Source of the DNA: Pirellulaceae bacterium
GTDB taxonomy: Bacteria; Planctomycetota; Planctomycetia; Pirellulales; Pirellulaceae
Length of the DNA: 64,000 nucleotides
Assembly (NCBI GenBank): GCA_022448315.1
Contig: JAKVCA010000024.1
Span: forward strand, 1 to 64,000
Direction of reading: 5' to 3'
The position numbers and the translations under genes are program-made. Position 1 is the stretch's first letter, and the number at the start of each line of letters is the position of its first letter. This document shows, one piece after another, positions 56,241 through 64,000 of the stretch. The notes under the pieces are model-generated. The model made no database searches. It was not told the DNA's origin and saw only the letters and a program-made list of their open reading frames with translations.

Positions 56241-58724
56241 TCAGGGCTTAAGCCAGGTCGTCACGATAGCCTGCTCACCCCGAAAATGGAATGAAATCGC
56301 GCCGTGCTCGGCCGTATTCCAACATTGAACCCTCCCCTTTTGTAGCTCCGCCATGGGTTTGCTCTGCTTGGAACTGACACAAAACCAACGAGGCTGAGTC
56401 CGCTTCATCCATCGCTCGGCTTCGCTTTGTTCTCCGCCATGATGAGGAGCGAGGAGCCAGTCGCAATGCCCCGCCTCGTCGGCAAGTGCTCGGCTCACAT
56501 GTCCCTCAACGTCGCCGGTAAGCAGAAGTTTACGACCCGCTAACGTGACACGCAAAACAAGACTCTTATCATTGTCGGTTCCGTGAATGGACACGGCATC
56601 GGGATGAAGGACGTGGCAATCCAAATTAAAGCCATCGTGCCAACGATCACCTTGGGAACAGTAAACGATCGGAATGCCCGCCTGATGGCATTGATGGAGC
56701 AGCCGATTCCATGACTCATCTTTCGAGTGACGAAAGACCTCGGGCACCACCACCTCCCTGACCATGTTTCGGCTCACCAAGGCCGAACAACCGTTGAAAT
56801 GATCTCGATCAGGGTGTGACAGAAACAATCGTTCAATGACGTTAATTCGACGTTGCGACAGCCAATTGAGAACCACCCGACTCGCGAAATGGCCTCCTCC
56901 AACACTCCCCGCGTCATACATCCATGCTTCTCCCCGGCCATTCTCGATCAACACGGCCGTCCCGTGAGAAACATCCATCACTGTAATCCGTCCCTGAGAA
57001 ACATCGGCCACTGCCCACTTCGCCCCACTCGTTACGTAGGGCTCCAAACCGACCATAAGGTTGAAGAAGATCAGCCATGAAAACCAGAGGCCACGCTTTT
57101 CCTGCGTATAGGAAACCCGATCGACCAGTAGGAGGCCGATGTACCCGACGCAAAGAACGCCTGCACTCGGGCCAAGTGCCGAGTGGCAGGGAAACCACCG
57201 ACATCCCCAATGTGCAATGGACGTCACCCATGCGTCGGATATTTCAACAACTGGGGCTAACCCCGGAGCAAGCATCTCTCCAACAAGGGGCAAAGCGAGC
57301 AGCATGGAACCGACCAACAGGCAAGCAGAGGGAATCACCACAAGTGGGTTGACCATGATGCCGGCTGTGGCGTAACTCTCAAAATGAAAAGCCACCAATG
57401 GCAATGTCCCCAAGACCACAACCAACGTCATCCAATGCAAAGTCAGGTAGTGGCTCAGAGCTTGATGAATTTGGCTCCAAGCCCACCGCCACTGCCCTCG
57501 CGTCCTCTGCACCAACCAACGGCAATCGCTGTCCGATGAGAAACTAGCCGACCGTTGAAGCAGATAAACCCCCAAAAATGAGAGTTGCGCGCCCAGATCG
57601 AGATGGACCGTGGTATCACAAAATACGAGCATGAGACCGACAAAACTCAATCGGCTGATGGGAGTCAGGTAACGCAGGCGAAAGACCATGGCGACTCCGA
57701 TCCCAAGAGTGGCCCGCTGAACGGAAGGCCGCATCCCACTCACGCCCAGAAAAACGACCAAGATCAACATCACGGTCCATAGAGAGGTCCAGCGATCAAA
57801 ACCGAGATGGGACATTGGGATCATGACCACGAAACACAAAATTCCAACATGAAATCCAGAAATGGCGAGCAAATGTGCAATGCCAGCCTCTCGGTAAAGC
57901 GCTGTCGTTTCAGGAAGCATTTCGTCTCGCAACCCCAGGGTGATCGCGCGAGCAATCGAATGGGTCTCATTGTCAAGGCAAGCTCTCAAACGTTGATCGG
58001 CGCGACGTCTCCACTGGGCGAACCCACGATAAGGAAACGCCCAGGAACTCCCCAATTTCTCCACGCCCTCGCGTTGACTCACCCAGAGTCGGCCCTCGAT
58101 TTTGCGGCGTTGAAGGTCGTTGCGGCCATCGGAACTCCCAGGGTTACGGGGGTTGGACACAGTCCTCAATGTGCCCATCCACTGACATCGATCCCCGGGC
58201 AACAGCGTTACAGCCTCGGAAGACTGGGTGACCTCCAGCCTTGCATCGCAAACTCCCCACTTGTCCGCCTGCCGCAATTGTTCCACTCGAATCCGGTACT
58301 TCCATGTCGTATTCGAGTTCCAGGCTTGTCTCGCCCCCGTCACTCTCTCAGGCTGTTCGAGAACGGTCCCTCGCAGAACGATCGGACGAGATTGCTCCGA
58401 CCCCGTCAACTGTTCCGGTTTCACATCCAGACGGTCGATCACAGCTGACCGAATCAGGCTTCCAGCGATGACTGCCGCAAAAACCAACAGCAAGGTTCGG
58501 AACCGTTGATCCTCCAACCAAGCGATCAACGTCTGCCCAAAACCCTGAACCTTGAAGCCCAGCCGCCCCATCCGCCAAAAGGCAAGCAGGAAAAGAACGC
58601 ACCCACCATAAAAAGCGGATGGCAGTTTCCCGAAATCGGCCATCACCATGCCGACAAGGAAGCAACAAACAAAGAGAGAAAGGGGCTGATACCCGCCCCA
58701 ATTTGCAGCTCGAACCGCAGACAT
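56241..58724 (-). CDS. comEC: ComEC/Rec2-type DNA uptake channel protein
   Basis: An 827-residue membrane protein. An N-terminal helical bundle plus OB-like DUF4131 domain comes first, then the Competence core (about 265-550, HLLAISGFHVGILCFVVMI). The C-terminal metallo-beta-lactamase domain (about 590-827) has LSHPDRDHFNG with the H-x-D-x-D-H ligand set and a later His in LAPHHGGEQSEAE. ComEC transports single-stranded DNA across the membrane in natural competence. ATG at 58724 is supported by GGAG about 9 bases upstream; the GTG at 58766 is longer but unsupported. No other com gene is nearby. Confidence 0.92.
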   Translation of the reverse strand: MSAVRAANWGGYQPLSLFVCCFLVGMVMADFGKLPSAFYGGCVLFLLAFWRMGRLGFKVQGFGQTLIAWLEDQRFRTLLLVFAAVIAGSLIRSAVIDRLDVKPEQLTGSEQSRPIVLRGTVLEQPERVTGARQAWNSNTTWKYRIRVEQLRQADKWGVCDARLEVTQSSEAVTLLPGDRCQWMGTLRTVSNPRNPGSSDGRNDLQRRKIEGRLWVSQREGVEKLGSSWAFPYRGFAQWRRRADQRLRACLDNETHSIARAITLGLRDEMLPETTALYREAGIAHLLAISGFHVGILCFVVMIPMSHLGFDRWTSLWTVMLILVVFLGVSGMRPSVQRATLGIGVAMVFRLRYLTPISRLSFVGLMLVFCDTTVHLDLGAQLSFLGVYLLQRSASFSSDSDCRWLVQRTRGQWRWAWSQIHQALSHYLTLHWMTLVVVLGTLPLVAFHFESYATAGIMVNPLVVIPSACLLVGSMLLALPLVGEMLAPGLAPVVEISDAWVTSIAHWGCRWFPCHSALGPSAGVLCVGYIGLLLVDRVSYTQEKRGLWFSWLIFFNLMVGLEPYVTSGAKWAVADVSQGRITVMDVSHGTAVLIENGRGEAWMYDAGSVGGGHFASRVVLNWLSQRRINVIERLFLSHPDRDHFNGCSALVSRNMVREVVVPEVFRHSKDESWNRLLHQCHQAGIPIVYCSQGDRWHDGFNLDCHVLHPDAVSIHGTDNDKSLVLRVTLAGRKLLLTGDVEGHVSRALADEAGHCDWLLAPHHGGEQSEAERWMKRTQPRWFCVSSKQSKPMAELQKGRVQCWNTAEHGAISFHFRGEQAIVTTWLKP

Positions 58725-59277
58725 CGGGCATGCTCCAGAAGGAAACAGACCCGCAGTGTGATTCACGTCAAACAGGATAACGCACGCCGCCTCGAATTCG
58801 CGAGGCCCCTACGCCATTTGCTAGCAACCGCCCAGGCCGGCCTGTGGTTGCATAAAAAAGGCTTTGGGCGTCGCTCCATCGTCACCCAAAGCCTTTATTT
58901 AAAACGGGACCTCCTGATGTCCCGCCCTTTCGGCAAAATTCAGCTGAAATAATTATCGGGAAACGATGCGTTTGAACTTAAGTCGAACTCAGGTTCGGCT
59001 TTGAACCTTTCCAAACGAGGCCCCTAGACCGTGTTTCCCTCCATCCAAGGCCAACGCGCAAATCTCTTTTTCCATAGCACTTACATCAAATCGACCTTGA
59101 CGTCATCCCTCGGCCTTCGGTAATAACGCTTAATCGCAGGGGAACCTCGATTTCGGGTGTCTACCGTGTTTCAACGCTTGCACCACAGTCCGGGAACGGC
59201 ATTTGCCGATACACGGACCATGGACCCGCTCGATTGCGGCAAACTTTTCAGATCGTTTCTCAAGGAGGAGAATGATC
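58725..59277. other. comEC leader and upstream region of a small exported protein gene
   Basis: This 553-base region holds a strong hairpin at 58854-58896 and a second small one at 58904-58923. A 28-codon minus-strand frame beginning at 59075 is the only candidate small ORF upstream of them, without a good Shine-Dalgarno sequence. No other gene is seen. Confidence 0.5.
58854..58896 (-). terminator. Strong terminator-like hairpin upstream of comEC (possible attenuator)
   Basis: A perfect 12-bp stem, AAAGGCTTTGGG (58857-58868) with CCCAAAGCCTTT (58885-58896), is followed on the minus strand by six T (58854-58859). It lies about 130 bases before the comEC start on comEC's own strand with no coding gene upstream, so it would either end a short unseen transcript or attenuate comEC. 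Confidence 0.7.
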
Positions 59278-59694
59278 ATGGGAAACCTGGGCCTCGTGTC
59301 ATTGACACTGGTCGCCGGCCTGATGGGTAGTAGTCAGCACAGCAGCGCCTTGACGGATCGCGTCGACCTGGTGGAAGTCAATCACTTTTGCGACGAATAT
59401 GGCAAGGTGATTTTCAACCAACTGATCTTTTACGACTGGTGCCCGGAGACACGCCGCTATCAGGTGCGGGCGTGGAAACCTTTACGTAAGGCATACCAAT
59501 ACCCGACTCGAAACTGGCAAAAGGACTGCTACGTGGCGGTCTGGTATGACAAAGGCATCAAGCGGGTGGTCGAAGCAGAGGTCCTTCGTGAAAGCTGGAC
59601 CCAATACGACCCTGAATTGGTTGAACGACAGTACATGTCGCCTGACGAACGTGCCGGCCTCCTGGCACCGCAGTTGGGCCGGCAGATTCGCTGA
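59278..59694 (+). CDS. Small exported protein of unknown function
   Basis: A 138-residue protein with a signal peptide (LGLVSLTLVAGLMGSSQHSSA). The mature part begins LTDRVDLVEVNHFCDEYGKV and contains IFYDWCPETRRYQVRAWKPL, with three Cys, many aromatic residues and an acidic C-terminus. No family is recognised. ATG at 59278 is chosen because AAGGAGG lies exactly 9 bases upstream; the ATG at 59272 would leave only 3. It is isolated, between comEC and the tricorn gene. Confidence 0.75.
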   Translation: MGNLGLVSLTLVAGLMGSSQHSSALTDRVDLVEVNHFCDEYGKVIFNQLIFYDWCPETRRYQVRAWKPLRKAYQYPTRNWQKDCYVAVWYDKGIKRVVEAEVLRESWTQYDPELVERQYMSPDERAGLLAPQLGRQIR

Positions 59695-59842
59695 GTCAAC
59701 ACCGATTCAACCCCAGCGGACAAACCCCGCAACACGGCGTCAGTGCCGAATGAGGGCCTCGTTCTCTTCATGGCAATGGAATCTTTGGCACTCGTATCAC
59801 GAAGCATGGACATCCGTAGTCGCCACTCACTCAACCTGCGGC

Positions 59843-62800
59843 TTATTGTCGGCGAGGCCGTCCCTCTCGCTCACTCGCCTTCTTTAAACTCGGGCGTTCC
59901 GAGGCTAGCCATTTTTCGACATCTGTGAGCAATTCAGCGGTCGCTTTTTCGAGCTGGACATCTTTTCCAGCAGGCATCTCCCCGGGTTGGGGCCACAGCA
60001 CATGGTGAGGCACTGCGCCATTCAATTCCATATCTTCACCGTCGTTAATCAAGTACCATCCCCGGAATGGCATTCTCAAGAAGCCAAGGTCCATGATGGA
60101 AGTTCCACCGGTGCTGATCACACCACCAGCGGTTGGGACACCGACCACCTGTCCTCGTCCCAAGTTCTTGATCGCGTGACTGAAGATTTCCGCATTTGAA
60201 AAACTATTCTGATTGCAGAGCACGATGATGGGCTTGTTCCAACTGGCGTACACCTTGCGATCATGCGGATACCCCTCTCCTCCACCGCGGGGCTTCGTGA
60301 TCGCATGGACCGGTTGTGTTAGAGCGGTCAACAAGTGATCTGTGGTCGACCCACCTCCATTCTCTCGAACGTCGATGATCAATCCCTGCTTGCCCGCTCC
60401 TACGGCATAGAGTTCCTGTTCGAACCGATAAAAACTCGACATGTTCATCCCACGAATATGCATATAACCGAGTTTGCCATCGGAGCGCTCATCAACCCAC
60501 TTTTGATTCCCGCGAATCCAGTGCTCGTAAAGCAGTGATGCAGCGGCACCGAAACTGATGGGACGAATCGAGACGTCACGAATCTCACCTTCAGCATCTT
60601 TGACCTTCAAAAGATAGTCTTGGTCCATGATGCCATTCAAAACCGTGGGAAGATTCATGGCGGGATCAACTTCCTGACCGTTGATGGCCAGCACGACTTC
60701 TCCAGCCGTCACCCGGCTTCGGTCAAGGTCCGCCGGACTTCCGTGGATCACGTCTCTGACCTTCAATCCGGGACCTTTGAATGTTTCGTCGAAGCGTAGG
60801 CCGAAGTGTGCGGTCACCTCATTCCATTCCTGAGATCCACCGCGACTTGCAGATGACGAACCCCGCCCGCCGGGATAGAACCCCAAATGCGAGCCATTCA
60901 ATTCGCCGAGCATTAAATTGATAACCATGCCGAGCGATGCGACATCGACCGCATTTCTCGCCTCCGCTTCGTACTTCCGCCGGATCTCGTCCCAATTTCG
61001 GTTGTTCAGATTGCCATCGTAAAAATTATCACGCATGGCTCGCCAGCTCATCTCAAACGCCGCTTCAAATTTTTCTCGGCGATCGTAGTCGTGCCGGACT
61101 CGAAAACTGTAACTCTTGCTTTGCTTGCTGGAAGCGTTGAACGACGTCGGAACACCACCGGCAAGCCAGACAATCTGATTGCCTTCTTTCAGCCAAACAG
61201 GATTGCTACCCACGGTGGTCGTCAACAGAGTCGGGCGAAGGCTTTCGTCTGGCTTGATCGTGTAGATTCCGCGTTTCCCATCCACCGTCGCAGAAAAAGC
61301 GAGGCTCTTGGAATCTGGAGACCAGAACAGGGACCCTTCCGAAGTATCGGGTATCGAGACCCGGCGAACTCGCAAATGGATCTCTTCCAAATCCAGTGCC
61401 AACCCCTCAGCAACATCCTGCTTTTCAAGCTTCGACTTGGGGTCTTGGGCCTCAGCGGCGGCATCTTTGTTCCCGTCCTTCTTTTCGGAAACCGAAGGTT
61501 CACTCTCCGATGGCGGCGTTTTGCGCTGTCTTCGCATTTTTGCGAGTGCCGCCTCGAGCTTACGATCTCGGCTGGTCATTTCCTCCATCTCATTCGTCAG
61601 GTAGACAAAATAAATGTCGACCTCGGTACCAATTCGCCGCCCCGTAAACGCCAGGATACGCCCATCGGGTGACCAGACCGGTGCCCCTTCGTTGTCGGGA
61701 TGTCGCGACACGTTAATCGGTTCGGAGCCCTCCTCGAGATGAAGAATCCAAACGTCCCGATTGAAATCGTTATCACTCACCGAGTAGGTCAACCATTGGC
61801 TATCGCTCGAAAAATCAAAACTTGGGGAATTCCACGACTCAAGCACCCGTCGATCAGCGCCACTTTCAAGATCCCGAATCCAAAGGTCTCCACGCCCCTT
61901 CAAGTAAGCGAGGCTCGCCCCGTCAGGGCTCAATTTCAAACCTTCCTCCACTTCGGAATCGTCGGTCAGCTTTTCCAATTCAAATTCATCATTGAGCCAC
62001 CAGTATTTTTTCGCGTCTTGACGACTGGCAGACCAGACATCAGATTGTCCCCCGGATTCGCTGACGAAGTACAAATGTTGACCATCGGCAGAAAACACCG
62101 GGTCACTTTCCAGTTCGGCAGAAAACGTAATCCGCTTTGGCTCTCTGAGTTCCGTGTCCATCACCCAAAGGTCTCCGCCGGCGATCATTGCCACCTCCAA
62201 ACCGTCTGATGAAAAGGCGGCCTGAGAAGCCGAATCCACCCAATCTCGAACCAAAGGATCTGGTTCATCGTCCTCACGCACAACGATGCGGATCTTCTTG
62301 GGCCGCGAATCTGAACCCGGTTGGTAACGATAGAAGTCAAAGAGATGACGAAACACCACGATCTCGCCGTTCGAGCTGACCGTAGGCTGGATGACCGAGT
62401 CCTCGCCGAACTCCGTCAACTGACTCTGCGCCCCTGTCTCGGGTTCAAGTTGCCATAGCTGAAAATCGCCCGTGCGATTGCTCACGTAATAGATCGTTTT
62501 GCCATCCGGCCCCCAAACCGGTTCTCGGCCAGCAAACGCTTCCATCACATGAGCCTGAAACGTCTGGTTCTGCAAGTCATAGGTCCATATCTGACTCGAC
62601 TGACTGCCGCGATATTCCTTCCTCCACCACTTGGTGCCCTCCCGCGTGAAAACCAGAGTATTTCCATCAGGAGATATCCGCCCCCAGGTCGCGTAATCGT
62701 CGAAAAGTAACTGAGGTTTGGCATTCGCTTGAACCGGCAACAAAAACAGTCGGTCTGGACGACGCCAGAAATGATCGCGACTCGCTTTTACCAACAAGTG

Positions 62801-63199
62801 TTCACCATCGTCCAACCACTGCTCCAACGAAAAACCTGCGGTATGAAAGGTCAACTGTTCTGGAGTTCCGCCGGTGAGCGGCATCACAAAGACTTGCTGG
62901 GACCCGGTCCGATCACTGACGAAAGCCACCTGTTTGCCGTCTGGCGAAAATTTCGGTTGAGACTCCCGAGACGCTCCAAACGTCAATCGGCGAGCACGTC
63001 CCCCCTTGGTCATGACCGTCCACAAATCGTCCTGCCAGACGAAGATCAAACGAGAACCATCGGGCGACAGCGTAGGCTCTGAAGCCAGCTTTACTTCCCC
63101 CCCACGTACCGAGGAAGACATGCCCGAAAATGCGAAAGTCATAGTCAAAAGAAGGAGCGTTGACGAAGCAAAACGAGAAAATCGAACCGCCTTCAACAT
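59843..63199 (-). CDS. Exported tricorn-type S41 protease
   Basis: A 1118-residue protein. Signal peptide (STLLLLTMTFAFSGMSS), then a TolB/six-bladed propeller (about 30-330, repeats such as ARRLTFGASRESQPKFSPDG and PEQLTFHTAGFSLEQWLDDG), a second propeller up to about 700, a core helical domain, a PDZ domain at about 805-890 (LKVRDVIHGSPADLDRSRV) and an S41 peptidase domain at about 920-1090. The nucleophile is the Ser of NQNSFSNAEIFSHAIK; oxyanion and Asp regions are in VRENGGGSTTDH and GRGQVVGVPTAGG. Tricorn degrades peptides. A charged Lys/Glu-rich insertion lies at about 550-610. ATG at 63199 has GGAG 9 bases upstream. Confidence 0.93.
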   Translation of the reverse strand: MLKAVRFSRFASSTLLLLTMTFAFSGMSSSVRGGEVKLASEPTLSPDGSRLIFVWQDDLWTVMTKGGRARRLTFGASRESQPKFSPDGKQVAFVSDRTGSQQVFVMPLTGGTPEQLTFHTAGFSLEQWLDDGEHLLVKASRDHFWRRPDRLFLLPVQANAKPQLLFDDYATWGRISPDGNTLVFTREGTKWWRKEYRGSQSSQIWTYDLQNQTFQAHVMEAFAGREPVWGPDGKTIYYVSNRTGDFQLWQLEPETGAQSQLTEFGEDSVIQPTVSSNGEIVVFRHLFDFYRYQPGSDSRPKKIRIVVREDDEPDPLVRDWVDSASQAAFSSDGLEVAMIAGGDLWVMDTELREPKRITFSAELESDPVFSADGQHLYFVSESGGQSDVWSASRQDAKKYWWLNDEFELEKLTDDSEVEEGLKLSPDGASLAYLKGRGDLWIRDLESGADRRVLESWNSPSFDFSSDSQWLTYSVSDNDFNRDVWILHLEEGSEPINVSRHPDNEGAPVWSPDGRILAFTGRRIGTEVDIYFVYLTNEMEEMTSRDRKLEAALAKMRRQRKTPPSESEPSVSEKKDGNKDAAAEAQDPKSKLEKQDVAEGLALDLEEIHLRVRRVSIPDTSEGSLFWSPDSKSLAFSATVDGKRGIYTIKPDESLRPTLLTTTVGSNPVWLKEGNQIVWLAGGVPTSFNASSKQSKSYSFRVRHDYDRREKFEAAFEMSWRAMRDNFYDGNLNNRNWDEIRRKYEAEARNAVDVASLGMVINLMLGELNGSHLGFYPGGRGSSSASRGGSQEWNEVTAHFGLRFDETFKGPGLKVRDVIHGSPADLDRSRVTAGEVVLAINGQEVDPAMNLPTVLNGIMDQDYLLKVKDAEGEIRDVSIRPISFGAAASLLYEHWIRGNQKWVDERSDGKLGYMHIRGMNMSSFYRFEQELYAVGAGKQGLIIDVRENGGGSTTDHLLTALTQPVHAITKPRGGGEGYPHDRKVYASWNKPIIVLCNQNSFSNAEIFSHAIKNLGRGQVVGVPTAGGVISTGGTSIMDLGFLRMPFRGWYLINDGEDMELNGAVPHHVLWPQPGEMPAGKDVQLEKATAELLTDVEKWLASERPSLKKASEREGRPRRQ

Positions 63200-63411
63200 G
63201 GGTGAAGACTCCAATCACTAGTGGCAGACAAATAGATGGGACAACAGGTCTGGGAGAACGACGAACATCGTGGAAATTGACCTAACCAAGCCGTGCAAAA
63301 TCGCACAAACATAGCATCCACCTTAATCCGCGCGGGTAAAGATGGAAAGACTGCGACACGGCGAAGTGGGTAAAACGGAGAGCCCAACTGCCGCTGTGGC
63401 AGCAACGGCGT

Positions 63412-64000
63412 TTACATATGAAAGTTGAAGGTTCGCGCGAGATACCGGAAAAATCGCTGCCCAAGCGACCGATGTCCGGCGCGGATCCTCGCTTGACCCG
63501 TCATCCCGATCAGAACGTCTTCCGTCTCATTCATAAGACGACAAACAACCTCATAGGTCGGCTGCAATGGCTGCGATTGCCCCTCGGAATTAAATTCGGA
63601 AAGCAGGGGGCCTCCAAAACGCGCATCCAAAGCCGGATTGACTTCCTCCATCTTCGTGGAGGCAATCCGTTCTATTTTCGCGGAAAATCGTCGCCCCGAA
63701 GTATGCGAAAACTGAAGATCGACCTTTTGCCCAAGACGCAAAAACTCCATTTGTTCTTCCGTCACGGCAAGCACGACTTCAAGGCTTTTTGGATCGCCAA
63801 TCTGGCAAACGACCGTCGATGTTGCGACGTGGGCTCCTCGATTCGGCTCAGCGAATATCGCCCCGCTCCAAGTCGGCAACTGCCGACCGCGTTCCCCGTC
63901 GACTGCCACATACTTGGCACGTGGCGTCAATACGAAACCTGAGACTGGCGCTCGAACACGAAGGCTATCCGCTTCAGAAACCAACGCCTCATAGTGGGTG
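63412..64000 (-). CDS. HlyD-like secretion/efflux adaptor (partial, N-terminus off window)
   Basis: The last about 195 residues of a gene whose frame is open at base 64000. It reads as the beta-barrel and C-terminal strands of an HlyD/RND adaptor: LRVRAPVSGFVLTPRA is the end of the lipoyl hairpin, VCQIGDPKSLEVVLAV a barrel strand, and LRLGQKVDLQFSHTSGRRFSAKI the next. It ends RFFRYLARTFNFHM. In planctomycetes similar tails occur on proteins carrying an M50 peptidase domain, so a fusion upstream is possible but not visible here. The position next to the tricorn gene is probably incidental. Confidence 0.75.
   Translation of the reverse strand, partial: THYEALVSEADSLRVRAPVSGFVLTPRAKYVAVDGERGRQLPTWSGAIFAEPNRGAHVATSTVVCQIGDPKSLEVVLAVTEEQMEFLRLGQKVDLQFSHTSGRRFSAKIERIASTKMEEVNPALDARFGGPLLSEFNSEGQSQPLQPTYEVVCRLMNETEDVLIGMTGQARIRAGHRSLGQRFFRYLARTFNFHM

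Noticed and set aside
59000-59075. 28-codon minus-strand ORF upstream of the comEC hairpin
   Set aside because: Too short and without a good ribosome site; kept only as a possibility for a leader transcript.

Overview
The window looks like a chromosomal segment of a planctomycete (Planctomycetota, most like the Pirellulales). This rests on sequence hallmarks, not on a database match: a very large exported protein with the N-terminal MEPRRMLDADP motif (the LExRxLL-type planctomycete export motif), SdrD-like B repeats, DUF1080 and DUF3500 proteins, a one-CxPSR sulfatase, a Hanks kinase with the planctomycete N-terminal extension and a C-terminal membrane anchor, a tricorn-type protease with signal peptide, and a stand-alone RNA polymerase alpha-CTD protein. 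GC is moderate (about 55 percent by eye). No rRNA, tRNA, CRISPR array, integrase or insertion sequence was recognised, so this is core plus lineage-specific sequence, not an obvious island.

Layout. 1-6.4 kb (minus): beta-lactamase-fold hydrolase (cut by the window edge), alpha-CTD protein, hemL, serS and an M20 dipeptidase. 6.9-11.8 kb (plus): clpS, the tRNA methylthiotransferase mtaB, a class IV aminotransferase, then a DUF3500 and a DUF1080 protein, with two clear terminators. 12-17 kb (minus): LRR protein, GH10-like protein, two small membrane proteins and enolase. 17.4-22.1 kb (plus): sulfatase, sugar isomerase, Gfo/Idh oxidoreductase and a CPBP protease. 22.2-24.6 kb (minus): a lipoprotein and a Ser/Thr kinase. 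24.9-29.2 kb (plus): a compact four-gene cluster (DUF2064 transferase, ThiO-like oxidase, FMO-like flavoprotein, radical SAM enzyme), the best candidate for an undescribed pathway. 29.2-33.7 kb (minus): Dabb protein, lipoprotein mutarotase, isomerase and GlmM, with a decayed DUF1080 relic between the mutarotase and isomerase genes. 34.1-37.4 kb (plus): phosphohexomutase and a UvrC lacking its HhH tail. 37.5-42.5 kb (minus): a tightly packed glycan gene set including a 1031-residue sulfotransferase-GT2-GT4 fusion. 43-64 kb: glycerophosphodiesterase, a BNR propeller protein with an inserted PDZ domain, FucU-type mutarotase, the SdrD/FG-GAP giant, a WD40 protein, an M20 amidohydrolase, a YbdK-type ligase, ComEC, a small exported protein, a tricorn protease and the end of an HlyD-type protein.

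The genes are ordinary housekeeping functions (haem, serine tRNA charging, glycolysis, cell-wall sugar phosphates, DNA repair) interleaved with exported polysaccharide- and protein-handling functions typical of planctomycetes. The carbohydrate set (sulfatase, DUF1080, isomerases, Gfo/Idh, mutarotases, GH10-like) fits breakdown of complex, probably sulfated, sugars. Start codons include GTG and TTG in several genes where a Shine-Dalgarno sequence supports them. All assignments are by eye from motifs.
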